This document shows positions 48,386-55,385 of a DNA stretch of 64,000 bases, piece after piece. The DNA comes from Arcobacter sp. (GTDB lineage: Bacteria > Campylobacterota > Campylobacteria > Campylobacterales > Arcobacteraceae): positions 62,001 to 126,000 of the forward strand of contig PKUJ01000010.1 of the NCBI GenBank assembly GCA_002869565.1, written 5' to 3'. The position numbers and the translations under genes are program-made. The notes under the pieces are model-generated. The model saw only the letters and a program-made list of their open reading frames with translations, made no database searches and was not told where the DNA came from. Each line of letters opens with the position of its first letter. Positions within the stretch are counted from its first letter, which is position 1.

Positions 48386-49183
48386 ATGAAACTCATTATA
48401 CTTGCATTTATTTTATCTATATCTTTACATCTTTTAATTTTTTCTCCAATTACAGAGAAAAAAGAAGAAATAAAGGAGTCACCTTCAACTTCTAAACAGA
48501 TTAATAAATCAGAAGTACATTATGTAAGATTATTACCAAAAGCTACGGTACCTAATGTTATTCAAAAAAAAGTACCAGCTAAAAAAGAGATTATAAAAGA
48601 AGTAAAAACAAAAAAATATGTAATAGTAAAAAAAGAAAAAATCATTCCACAAAAAAAGAAGAAGGTAGTTAATAAACAAAAGAAAACTATTTTAAAAACT
48701 AAAAGAAAAAAAACATTTACAAAAAAGGTTCAAATAAACCCCCAAGAGAAAAGAAAAACCATAGAAAAAAAATCTCTTGAAAACTTTTTTTTAAAGAATC
48801 CTGAACCATTAGATAGAAATATGTTAGATGCCATTACTCAGGAGTATTTAAGAGTTTATGGAAAAGAGTATGACTCTTTTACAAAAGTACAAAAAGTTTT
48901 TTTACAAAATAATCTTGAAACATTTACAAGAATTACCCAAAGAACTCTTAATCGATTGGGATATCCAAGACTTGCCGAAAGATTAGGATTAAGTGGTTCA
49001 AATATAGTAGAATTTATTTTTTATCCAGATGGAAGTATAAGTGATTTAAAACTTTCATTGAAATCAAGACATGAAGTTTTTGACAAAAGAACAATTGAAC
49101 TTATTGAATTTGCATATAAAGACTATCCAAGACCAAAAGAAAAAATAAAAATAAAATTTACTGTTAGTTATAAAATCTATTAA
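48386..49183 (+). CDS. TonB-like energy-transducing protein
   Basis: A 265-residue protein. One N-terminal transmembrane helix (LIILAFILSISLHLLIF), a Lys-rich and Pro-containing linker (residues about 60-135) that would span the periplasm, and a TonB C-terminal domain (RLAERLGLSGSNIVEFIFYP, DGSISDLKLS). It probably energises outer-membrane transporters or uses the domain for another role. ExbB/ExbD are not adjacent. The linker is unusually long in basic residues. Confidence 0.8.
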   Translation: MKLIILAFILSISLHLLIFSPITEKKEEIKESPSTSKQINKSEVHYVRLLPKATVPNVIQKKVPAKKEIIKEVKTKKYVIVKKEKIIPQKKKKVVNKQKKTILKTKRKKTFTKKVQINPQEKRKTIEKKSLENFFLKNPEPLDRNMLDAITQEYLRVYGKEYDSFTKVQKVFLQNNLETFTRITQRTLNRLGYPRLAERLGLSGSNIVEFIFYPDGSISDLKLSLKSRHEVFDKRTIELIEFAYKDYPRPKEKIKIKFTVSYKIY

Positions 49184-49248
49184 TTTATAGCTTTTTAACA
49201 AAAAAAAAGTACAATACAAAAAATTTATAATATATTTCAAGGTAACAA

Positions 49249-50172
49249 ATGTTAACAGATAAAATAAGAAATAAAGAGAGTGGTATTATTCTATATGGAA
49301 TTACTCCTCCAAAAATAAATCATACAGAAGAAGAAATAAAAGAGATTGCTCAAAGACATATAGATAGAATCTCAAAATTAAATGTAGATGGATTAGTACT
49401 ATACGATATTCAAGATGAATCAGATAGAACAGATGAAAAAAGACCATTTCCTTTTATTAAAACAATAAACCCATGTGAATATTCAAAAAACTATTTACAA
49501 GAGTTAAAAACCCCAAGAATAGTATATAGAGCTGTAGGAAACTATACAAGTGAAAGATTTACTGCTTGGTTAGAAGATACAACTCAAAGCCAAGTGCATT
49601 CTGTATTTGTAGGAGCAGCTTCCCATGAACAACAAAACAATATTACACTAAAAGAAGCCTATGCGTTAAAAAGAAAAGTAAATGATAACTTATGTCTTGG
49701 AGGAATTGCTATTCCTGAAAGACATATGAAAAAACATGATGAACACTTAAGAGTTTTTTCTAAAAAAAATAATTCATGTGAATATTTTATAACTCAATGT
49801 GTTTATGACTTACATGCAGCAAAAACTTTTTTAACAGATTATGCGAAATATGCAAAAGAGAATAATATTGAAGTTGTTCCAATTATTTTTACACTTACTC
49901 CTTGTGGTAGCTCTAAGACATTAGATTTTATGAAATGGCTAGGAATAAATATTCCAAATTATTTAGAAGAGGATTTAAAAGAATCTGGTGATATATTAAA
50001 AGAATCAGTAAAATTATCTCGTGATATTTTTGAAGAACTTTATAAATATGGATTAAAAAAAGGAATTCCTGTTGGCTGCAATATAGAAAGTGTAGCAATT
50101 AGAAAAGCAGAAATTGAAGCTTCTGTTGAACTTCTTGATGAAGTTAAGGGGATAATTAAGAAGTATTCTTAA
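49249..50172 (+). CDS. Methylenetetrahydrofolate reductase-like protein
   Basis: A 307-residue TIM-barrel enzyme related to MetF. N terminus GIILYGITPPKINHTEEEI and GLVLYDIQDESDRTDEKRP, with later CEYFITQCVYDLHAAKTFL and NIESVAIRKAEIEASVELL. It is more divergent than usual MetF (which begins with SFEFFPP-like motifs), so a paralogue using folate or another one-carbon donor is possible. A GGTAACAA leader gives a weak RBS. Terminator after it. Confidence 0.65.
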   Translation: MLTDKIRNKESGIILYGITPPKINHTEEEIKEIAQRHIDRISKLNVDGLVLYDIQDESDRTDEKRPFPFIKTINPCEYSKNYLQELKTPRIVYRAVGNYTSERFTAWLEDTTQSQVHSVFVGAASHEQQNNITLKEAYALKRKVNDNLCLGGIAIPERHMKKHDEHLRVFSKKNNSCEYFITQCVYDLHAAKTFLTDYAKYAKENNIEVVPIIFTLTPCGSSKTLDFMKWLGINIPNYLEEDLKESGDILKESVKLSRDIFEELYKYGLKKGIPVGCNIESVAIRKAEIEASVELLDEVKGIIKKYS

Positions 50173-50211
50173 AGTTTTTATTTTATGAAGTTGTCTTGCG
50201 AAACTCTTTAC

Positions 50212-50234
50212 AAAAGTGACATCTAGTCACTTTT
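50212..50234 (+). terminator. Terminator after the MTHFR-like gene
   Basis: AAAAGTGAC / GTCACTTTT perfect nine-bp stem with a five-base loop and a TTTTT tail, 40 bases after the stop. Confidence 0.8.
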
Positions 50235-50905
50235 TCCAGTCAGATATTCTCAGGCTTGTCCAAAAATAATTACAAACCTTCCGGCTTCACCAAAGTCTGA
50301 ACCAAATAACTAGCCACGAACTTTTTGGATAGATGTTGAGTATCACACCAACTAAAATAAAATGGTATTAAAAATACAAAGGTCATTATCCCCTATTCCC
50401 ACATTTGAGAAGCCGAATGTTTATTTATTGTTTCGGATAAGTTTTGTAACTGTTTGAATATAACAAATATACTGGGAGCATATTTTTATATGAGTTTTAC
50501 AAAACAGAAACAATAAATAATAAACGAGGGAAGTTTCACCTTCGAAACTCTGAGGGTTGCTTTTTGTTTTACTTTTTGCCAACAAAAAGTGAAGAAGCGG
50601 AGACCTTTAGGTCTTCAAGAGAGAGCATATTTTGTTAAACTATTACAATTTACAACCAATATCATAACACTTTGATAAGATATCAGCTGATTTTCCAATA
50701 TCTTAACAATTAAATCATTTAAAAAATTATATCAACTATATAGATTTGAACAAAAATATATCACATATTATAATATATTATTTAAAATAAATACCAAAAG
50801 CACCTTATTAAAGGGCTTTATGTTAATTTAATATCTTATCATTAAAAATGTAGTGATATTAGGTAATTTATATATTATTTATATATAATGTATTACTAAT
50901 AAATA
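50235..50905. other. Non-coding region upstream of the cassette array with nested palindromes
   Basis: 670 bases without a convincing ORF. It holds a 29-31-base inverted repeat (GTTTATTTATTGTTTC ... GAAACAATAAATAATAAAC, 50419-50449 with 50497-50525), hairpins ACTTTTTG / CAAAAAGT (about 50572-50591) and AGACC / GGTCT, an 11-bp direct repeat GAGCATATTTT (about 50475 and 50624), and near the end TATAAT (50884-50889), a possible cassette promoter -10. An integrase gene (about 960 bases) would not fit and none is seen. Confidence 0.6.
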
Positions 50906-50924
50906 GTTAGGTGAACAAAAATAT

Positions 50925-51317
50925 ATGAATGAAACTGCATTTGAATCAATAAAGGCTTACGGGAGTGGACAGGGCTTTGAACTAATAGAGCAAAAGGATA
51001 CATTTACTATTCAGTTCAAAAGAGAAAAACTTCTATTTCGTGTAACAGTGGCTTTTAATGTACTTGAATGGTTTTTGGACATAGAAGATATGTTGTCAGA
51101 TCTTAAATTTCATGATTGGGGTGATTATGTCGGATATGATAAAAGACACAAAGAAGAACTCGCATTGGAAATGATTGATCATCTTCATCGTCTATTCCAT
51201 GCACTTTTAGAAAAACAATTCCGTTTACAAAAAGGAAGAACGTTCTTCATAGCAAGCGATAAATGTGAGTGGCTGATTGATGGAAAATGGATTGAATTTA
51301 ATTATGGAGACACCTAA
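50925..51317 (+). CDS. Unknown protein of cassette 1
   Basis: A 130-residue soluble protein starting MNETAFESIKAYGSGQGF and ending with its TAA stop inside the attC box TAACAA, as typical cassettes do. No signal peptide or membrane segment; aromatic residues such as WFLDIEDMLSDLKFHDWGDY and the conserved-looking HLHRLFHALLEKQF suggest an alpha/beta fold. I recognise no family. The start codon follows the cassette boundary by about 20 bases, with no strong RBS. Confidence 0.6.
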   Translation: MNETAFESIKAYGSGQGFELIEQKDTFTIQFKREKLLFRVTVAFNVLEWFLDIEDMLSDLKFHDWGDYVGYDKRHKEELALEMIDHLHRLFHALLEKQFRLQKGRTFFIASDKCEWLIDGKWIEFNYGDT

Positions 51318-51379
51318 CAAACCAAAGGAGAGCAATCAAAAACCGCGGGCGGCTTTTTGATTGCTCATTTTAAACGTTA
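51315..51379 (+). repeat. attC site 1
   Basis: 65 bases: TAACAA (R'') at 51315, hairpin GAGCAATCAAAAA / TTTTTGATTGCTC with a GC-rich loop, and CATTTTAAACGTTA ending in the R' core CGTTA at 51375-51379. Overlaps the stop of the cassette-1 ORF. Confidence 0.85.
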
Positions 51380-51460
51380 TATCAAAGTATCCATTTTTTA
51401 GAAATTTAGATATACCAATTTATGAAAATAACTAGATAAATTTAATTTCTGGGAGATAAG

Positions 51461-51634
51461 ATAGCTAATTTTAAAGAAGGTGACGTTATACAACTGAACT
51501 CAGGTGGTATAAAAATGATAGTAAATTATGTTGTTAGTACTGAAGGAGAGCATGATGATATGTTTAAAATTAGTGGCTATAAAGATGTTGATGTTAGCTG
51601 TGAATGGTTTAATAATAAAATTGGAGAGAAATAA
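51461..51634 (+). pseudogene. YodC-like (DUF2158) ORF with ATA at the start
   Basis: 57 codons beginning ATA GCT AAT, five bases after GGGAGATAAG, translated as ANFKEGDVIQLNSGG after the first codon and ending SCEWFNNKIGEK. This matches DUF2158 (YodC-like) proteins up to CEWF but lacks the usual last ten or so residues. The only internal ATG (about 51509) would remove the family N terminus. Either an ATA start or loss of the start; the short C terminus suggests decay. In cassette 2 before the BrnTA remnant. Confidence 0.45.
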
Positions 51635-51660
51635 ATATATAAAAAATATTGACATTGTAA

Positions 51661-51953
51661 ATACATTATGATAAATATGAATGGAATGAAGAAAAAAATA
51701 AGCTAAACCGACAAAAATATGGAATCTCTTTTGAAGAAGCAAAAGAGGTTTTTGATGATGCACTTCAAATATCTAAACTAGATAAAAGGTTTAGTTATTT
51801 TGAAGAGAGATGGATTACCGTTGGTTCAACAACAAGACATAAGGTTTTGGTTGTTGCCAACTTATTCTTTACAGATGAAGGTGAAGAGATAATCAGAATA
51901 ATAAGTGCTAGAAAAGCAAATAACAAGAAAGAAAAAGTTATGAAAAGTGTTGA
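51661..51953 (+). pseudogene. BrnT-family toxin remnant
   Basis: The frame reads ATA CAT TAT GAT AAA then YEWNEEKNKLNRQKYGISFE, DDALQISKLDKRFSYFEERW and VVANLFFTDEGEEIIRIISA, a complete BrnT body. It has no start: TAA directly precedes the ATA, and TTGACA (51649-51654, a -35-like box) lies only six bases before that codon, as if a deletion removed the -10, RBS and ATG. Near the end one A seems missing (about 51923), since the frame would otherwise end RKSYEKC at a TGA at 51951. As given it is fused in frame to the antitoxin. Confidence 0.6.
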
Positions 51954-52188
51954 AGAAAGAGCAAAATTTGATAATTTTGAATTAGAAGATAATTATGATT
52001 TTACAAATGGTGTAAGAGGTAGGTTTTATAAACCAAAAAAAGTACCTACATCAATGAGATTAGATAATGATATTTTATTATTTTAAAAAAAAGAAGCTAG
52101 TGAAAAAAAAATAGCATACCAAACACTAATAAATAATTTACTAAGGGAACATATGCAAATGTCTGGACTAACAAGTCAGAAAAAGTAG
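51940..52188 (+). pseudogene. BrnA-family antitoxin remnant
   Basis: From ATG 51940 the product reads MKSVEERAKFDNFELEDNYD then FTNGVRGRFYKPKKV, the BrnA pattern, and stops at TAA (52084-52086). The same frame then continues KKEASEKKIAYQTLINNLLR, the ribbon-helix-helix end of such antitoxins, to TAG at 52186-52188 inside attC 2. One in-frame TAA therefore splits a normal antitoxin. Changing it to TTA (Leu) would restore LLFLKKEAS. Confidence 0.6.
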
Positions 52189-52264
52189 CAAGGCTATACA
52201 GCGATTATTTTGAACTTCTAAACAAAACTAAATATAATCGTCTTGTAGCTTATTTCAAACGTTA
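52169..52264 (+). repeat. attC site 2
   Basis: 96 bases: TAACAA at 52169; imperfect hairpin GCTATACAGCGATTAT (52193-52208) with ATAATCGTCTTGTAGC (52234-52249); TTTCAAACGTTA ending with CGTTA at 52260-52264. Longer than the other sites. Confidence 0.7.
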
Positions 52265-52284
52265 AACAAAAACTAGGAGAAAAA

Positions 52285-52899
52285 ATGGCACTAAAAATAC
52301 AAGTAATAAGAATACTACTACCATTGTTAATAATCTTTTTCAGCGGTTGTAGTCAAATAAATGTTTCTGAAGTTTTAAATGATCCAAATGCAGATGTTAA
52401 TACACATACTTCCGATGGTAATGCGGTCTTGATGTATGCAATGGTATCAGCAGATGTTAATGAGGTAAAACTATTGATTAAGAGAGGTGCTGATGTCAAT
52501 GCAGTAAATAACTTAGGAGAAACTGCCTTAATGGGATCTACTCAAAGGGGCAATATCTCAATCACTAAGCTTTTACTTGATAATGGTGCAAAAGTAAATG
52601 TTGAAACTCATAAATGGGGTATAACTGCTTTTATGATTGCTGTTTATCATCAGCACTTTGATATAGCCAAATTACTTTTAGAACATGGTTCAGACATTAA
52701 TCACCAATCAATAACTGGCTTTACAGAACTTATGTACTCGGCAGAAGGAAATAGGATAGAATCAACAAGATTTCTCATACAAGAAGGTGCAGATCTGGAT
52801 ATTAAAGATCATCTTGGTCAAACCGCATTGTCGATAGCTAACAAAGAGAAAAACGAAAAGATAATTGAACTTTTAAAACATGCCAAAGAATCTCGATAG
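52285..52899 (+). CDS. Ankyrin-repeat lipoprotein (cassette 3)
   Basis: A 204-residue protein with a type II signal peptide: a hydrophobic core and lipobox IFFSGC before residue 24, so it is probably an outer- or inner-membrane lipoprotein. After it run four to five ankyrin repeats (for example NLGETALMGSTQRGNISITK and LLLEHGSDINHQSITGFTEL). Ankyrin proteins bind partners; the partner here is unknown. The gene starts about 25 bases after the cassette boundary (AGGAG RBS at 52275). Confidence 0.85.
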   Translation: MALKIQVIRILLPLLIIFFSGCSQINVSEVLNDPNADVNTHTSDGNAVLMYAMVSADVNEVKLLIKRGADVNAVNNLGETALMGSTQRGNISITKLLLDNGAKVNVETHKWGITAFMIAVYHQHFDIAKLLLEHGSDINHQSITGFTELMYSAEGNRIESTRFLIQEGADLDIKDHLGQTALSIANKEKNEKIIELLKHAKESR

Positions 52900-52909
52900 C
52901 ACCTATACC

Positions 52910-52974
52910 TGTAAATCAGTTAAAGAAAGAAATATTTGACCTTGCGGCTCAAATATTTCTCAACTCAAACGTTA
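52910..52974 (+). repeat. attC site 3
   Basis: 65 bases with a degenerate R'' (TGTAAATCA where TAACAAATCA is expected), hairpin AGAAATATTTGA / TCAAATATTTCT around CCTTGCGGC, and CAACTCAAACGTTA ending with CGTTA at 52970-52974. Confidence 0.75.
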
Positions 52975-52990
52975 TATCAAAGGAAAAAAA

Positions 52991-53746
52991 ATGAACAATA
53001 TAAAAATAATTGTACTCATAAGCATTTTGTTCAATTTTGCACTAGCACAAGATAAAGAGTTAGAAACCATTTTTGAAAAAATAAAAATCAATGGAACAAT
53101 TGTTTTATCATCATTAAATAATGAAGAGTTTATACACAACGATACAAGAGCCATAAAAAGATATATTCCAGCATCAACTTTTAAAATACCAAATACACTT
53201 ATTGCTTTAGAAGAGAGAGCGATAAAAGACGAATATGAGATTATTAAGTGGGATGGTAAAAAAAGATTTTATGAACCATGGAATAAAGATCAAACTTTAC
53301 AAAGTGCTATTGCAATATCATGTGTTTGGTGTTATCAAAGATTTACAAAAAAAATAGGAAATGATAAATATTTATATTGGTTAAAAAAAATAGATTATGG
53401 TAATGAAAAAACTGGTTTAGATGTATCTACTTTTTGGTTAGAAGGTAATCTAAAAATATCAACAGTTGAACAAATAGAGTTTCTCAAAAAATTGCATAAA
53501 AATAATTTACCCTTTCAACAAAAATATATCGATATTACAAAAAAAATATTAATTGTTGAAAAAACAAAAGATTATACAATAAAAGCCAAATCAGGATGGT
53601 CAGGTAAAATAGGATGGTATGTTGGTTATGTAGAAACTAAAAACAACATTTGGTTTTTTGCATTAAATGCTGATATTAAAAAAGAAGAATTAAAATATAG
53701 AAAACAAATTGTAATAGAAAGTTTAAAGATAAAAGGTATTATATAA
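52991..53746 (+). CDS. Class D (OXA-type) beta-lactamase, gene cassette
   Basis: A 251-residue periplasmic enzyme: signal peptide (cleavage near ALA-QDK), Ser62-x-x-Lys65 in PASTFKIP (STFK), S110-C-V in IAISCVWCYQ (usual SxV), Y136-G-N, FWLEGN with the conserved Trp149, and K200-S-G in IKAKSGWSG (usual KTG). The active set is complete, with Ser in place of Thr in the KTG motif. It belongs to the family of OXA enzymes seen in Campylobacter/Arcobacter. The stop lies in the attC box TAACAA; no own promoter is seen, so it depends on upstream transcription. Confidence 0.93.
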   Translation: MNNIKIIVLISILFNFALAQDKELETIFEKIKINGTIVLSSLNNEEFIHNDTRAIKRYIPASTFKIPNTLIALEERAIKDEYEIIKWDGKKRFYEPWNKDQTLQSAIAISCVWCYQRFTKKIGNDKYLYWLKKIDYGNEKTGLDVSTFWLEGNLKISTVEQIEFLKKLHKNNLPFQQKYIDITKKILIVEKTKDYTIKAKSGWSGKIGWYVGYVETKNNIWFFALNADIKKEELKYRKQIVIESLKIKGII

Positions 53747-53808
53747 CAAATCAAAGTAGCCAATAAATTATTATCCTCGGACAATTTATTGGCTCATTTT
53801 AAACGTTA
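53744..53808 (+). repeat. attC site 4
   Basis: 65 bases: TAACAA at 53744-53749, overlapping the beta-lactamase stop, hairpin AGCCAATAAATT / AATTTATTGGCT around a 13-base centre, and CATTTTAAACGTTA ending with CGTTA at 53804-53808. Confidence 0.85.
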
Positions 53809-53827
53809 ACATCTTATAAAATATAAA

Positions 53828-53859
53828 TTGACTTTTTAATGTAATTACAATATAATTAC
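53828..53859 (+). promoter_or_regulatory. Own promoter and operator of the toxin-antitoxin cassette
   Basis: TTGACT (53828-53833), a 17-base spacer and TATAAT (53851-53856) form a sigma-70 promoter of ideal spacing. GTAATTA / TAATTAC (53841-53847 with 53853-53859) is a dyad over the -10, a natural operator for the AbrB-type antitoxin. AAGGAG follows at 53863. Confidence 0.8.
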
Positions 53860-53874
53860 AAAAAGGAGTTTACT

Positions 53875-54135
53875 ATGACTACACTTACAAAAATTGGAAA
53901 TTCACAAGGAATCAGAATTCCTAAACCATTAATAGAACAAGCACATCTTGAAAATGTAAACTTAGAACTGGAAGTTTTAGAAAATGGCTTATTAATAAAA
54001 CCTGTAAATAATACAAGTAGAAGCACATGGAAAGAAAATATTGAAAAAGTTATTTCTAATCATAAAGGAGTCGAAGACGAAGGTGTTTTTGAAGACTTAC
54101 TTAATGATAATGACTTAGAAGACTGGCAATGGTAG
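53875..54135 (+). CDS. AbrB/MazE-type antitoxin
   Basis: An 86-residue protein. N-terminal swapped-hairpin AbrB domain (TLTKIGNSQGIRIPKPLIEQ) binds DNA and a C-terminal acidic tail (EDEGVFEDLLNDNDLEDWQW) would bind the toxin. It overlaps the toxin by seven bases and starts at ATG with AAGGAG. Cassette 5, with its own promoter; antitoxin role inferred from the gene pair. Confidence 0.85.
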   Translation: MTTLTKIGNSQGIRIPKPLIEQAHLENVNLELEVLENGLLIKPVNNTSRSTWKENIEKVISNHKGVEDEGVFEDLLNDNDLEDWQW

Positions 54136-54455
54136 TAGATATCAAAAGGTTTGAGATATACTTGGTAAAGTTAAATCCTACAGTTGGATCTGAAATTCAA
54201 AAAACAAGACCATGTATTGTAGTATCTCCAAATGAGATGAATGTTTTAAAAACAGTCATAGTCGCACCTATGACTTCTAAAGGTTTTGATTTTATATTTA
54301 GACCCAAAATAAAATTTGAAAAGAAAGATGGCTTAGTATTATTAGATCAAATTAGAACAGTTGATAAAACAAGACTCGTAAAAAAACTCGGGAATGTTGA
54401 TGAAACAACATCAAAAAAGATTTCAGAAATGCTTGTTAATATGTTTGAATTATAA
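54129..54455 (+). CDS. MazF/PemK-type toxin (endoribonuclease)
   Basis: A 108-residue MazF-like protein: RFEIYLVKLNPTVGSEIQKT and RPCIVVSPNEMN give the family motif, LDQIRTVDKTRLVKKLG the second. MazF toxins cleave mRNA at short motifs. The start lies in the antitoxin stop region (seven-base overlap). The attC after it has a damaged R' core, so this cassette may be fixed at the array end. Confidence 0.9.
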   Translation: MVVDIKRFEIYLVKLNPTVGSEIQKTRPCIVVSPNEMNVLKTVIVAPMTSKGFDFIFRPKIKFEKKDGLVLLDQIRTVDKTRLVKKLGNVDETTSKKISEMLVNMFEL

Positions 54456-54464
54456 ATAAATGAA

Positions 54465-54526
54465 TAACAAAGCAGTGGAGCCCATAAATTACCCTGCGGC
54501 AATTTATTGGTTCATTTTAAACATTA
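54465..54526 (+). repeat. attC site 5 (terminal, R' core altered)
   Basis: 62 bases: TAACAA at 54465-54470, near-perfect hairpin CCCATAAATT / AATTTATTGG around ACCCTGCGGC, and CATTTTAAACATTA. The R' core reads CATTA (54522-54526) instead of CGTTA seen in the other four sites. Confidence 0.8.
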
Positions 54527-54533
54527 TTCTCCA

Positions 54534-55385
54534 CTATTTAACAGTAGATAAAACTAACTCTCTCAAAGTCTTACACGCAACTGCAGTTGAAACTCCGCTT
54601 GCATCATATTTTGGACTAAGTTCAACCACATCCATACCTACTACATTTTCTAAATTATTTAAAATAGCTATTATTTCCATCATATGATGAAAGTTTATTC
54701 CACCTGGCTCAGGTGTTCCAGTTCCAGGAAATACTGCGGGGTCTAATACATCTAAATCAATAGTAATATATACAGGTTTGTCTTTTAATCTTTTAACACA
54801 GGATTCTAAAGTATTATATGTAAATTTTTCCAGATGAGTATGTTTTTTTGCCCATTCAAACTCTTCTTTTAAACCTGAACGAATACAAAATTGATTGATT
54901 TTTCCATCACCAACTTGGTCATAAATCCTTCTTATCACAGTTGCATGACTTAAAGCTTCACCTAAATAATCTTCTCTTAAATCTGTATGTGCATCAAAAT
55001 GAATGATATTTAAATCATTATATTTTTTTGACAAAGCTTTAACAGGAGCTAGAGAAACTAGATGTTCGCCACCAATCATAATTGGAATTTTATTTGCATC
55101 AATTATCTCTTGAACATGTTCTTGAATCATTCTTAAAGCATTTTTTTTATCACCAAAGGGAAGTTCTAAATTTCCATAATCAAAAAGTTTTAAATCTTCC
55201 AAATCTTTATCTAAATATGGACTATAACTTTCAAGTCCCCAAGAGTCTTCTCTCATTGCACTTGGTGCAAATCTAGCTCCTGGCTTAAAAGATGTAGTAC
55301 CATCAAAAGGTGCCCCAAATAAAACTGCTTTTGATTCTTCAAAACTGTTTTCAAAACCTATAAAATTAGAACTTTCTGCTATCAC
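54534..55385 (-). CDS. speB: Agmatinase family ureohydrolase
   Basis: A 283-residue manganese ureohydrolase: GGEHLVS, HFDAHTDLR (AxDAHxD), and TIDLDVLDPAVFPGTGTPEP give the metal ligands. It converts agmatine to putrescine, a polyamine route, if the family assignment as SpeB holds. It starts with GTG (55385) overlapping the rodA stop (GTGA), after GAGGAG. It ends eight bases from the cassette array. Confidence 0.85.
   Translation of the reverse strand: MIAESSNFIGFENSFEESKAVLFGAPFDGTTSFKPGARFAPSAMREDSWGLESYSPYLDKDLEDLKLFDYGNLELPFGDKKNALRMIQEHVQEIIDANKIPIMIGGEHLVSLAPVKALSKKYNDLNIIHFDAHTDLREDYLGEALSHATVIRRIYDQVGDGKINQFCIRSGLKEEFEWAKKHTHLEKFTYNTLESCVKRLKDKPVYITIDLDVLDPAVFPGTGTPEPGGINFHHMMEIIAILNNLENVVGMDVVELSPKYDASGVSTAVACKTLRELVLSTVK

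Larger units (their letters stand above)
50906..54526 (+). mobile_element. Integron gene-cassette array lacking an integrase (CALIN-like)
   Basis: Five attC-type sites at 51315-51379, 52169-52264, 52910-52974, 53744-53808 and 54465-54526 follow plus-strand genes. Four end in the same AAACGTTA tail and four begin TAACAA; each has a long hairpin. Cassette 1 starts at GTTA (50906). Sites are under 1 kb apart, which fits a cluster of attC sites without intI. The array ends next to speB. Confidence 0.8.

Noticed and set aside
50235-50905. Integron integrase remnant
   Set aside because: No integrase-like residues in any frame and the gap is shorter than an intI gene.
51500-51763. Minus-strand ORF of 87 codons in cassette 2
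   Set aside because: It overlaps the YodC-like and BrnT reading frames on plus and its composition (His, Phe, Ile, Asn) is a shadow.
52155-52263. Extra reading frame VWTNKSEKVARLYSDYF at the end of cassette 2
   Set aside because: It lies over attC 2, whose hairpin explains the sequence; no start codon.
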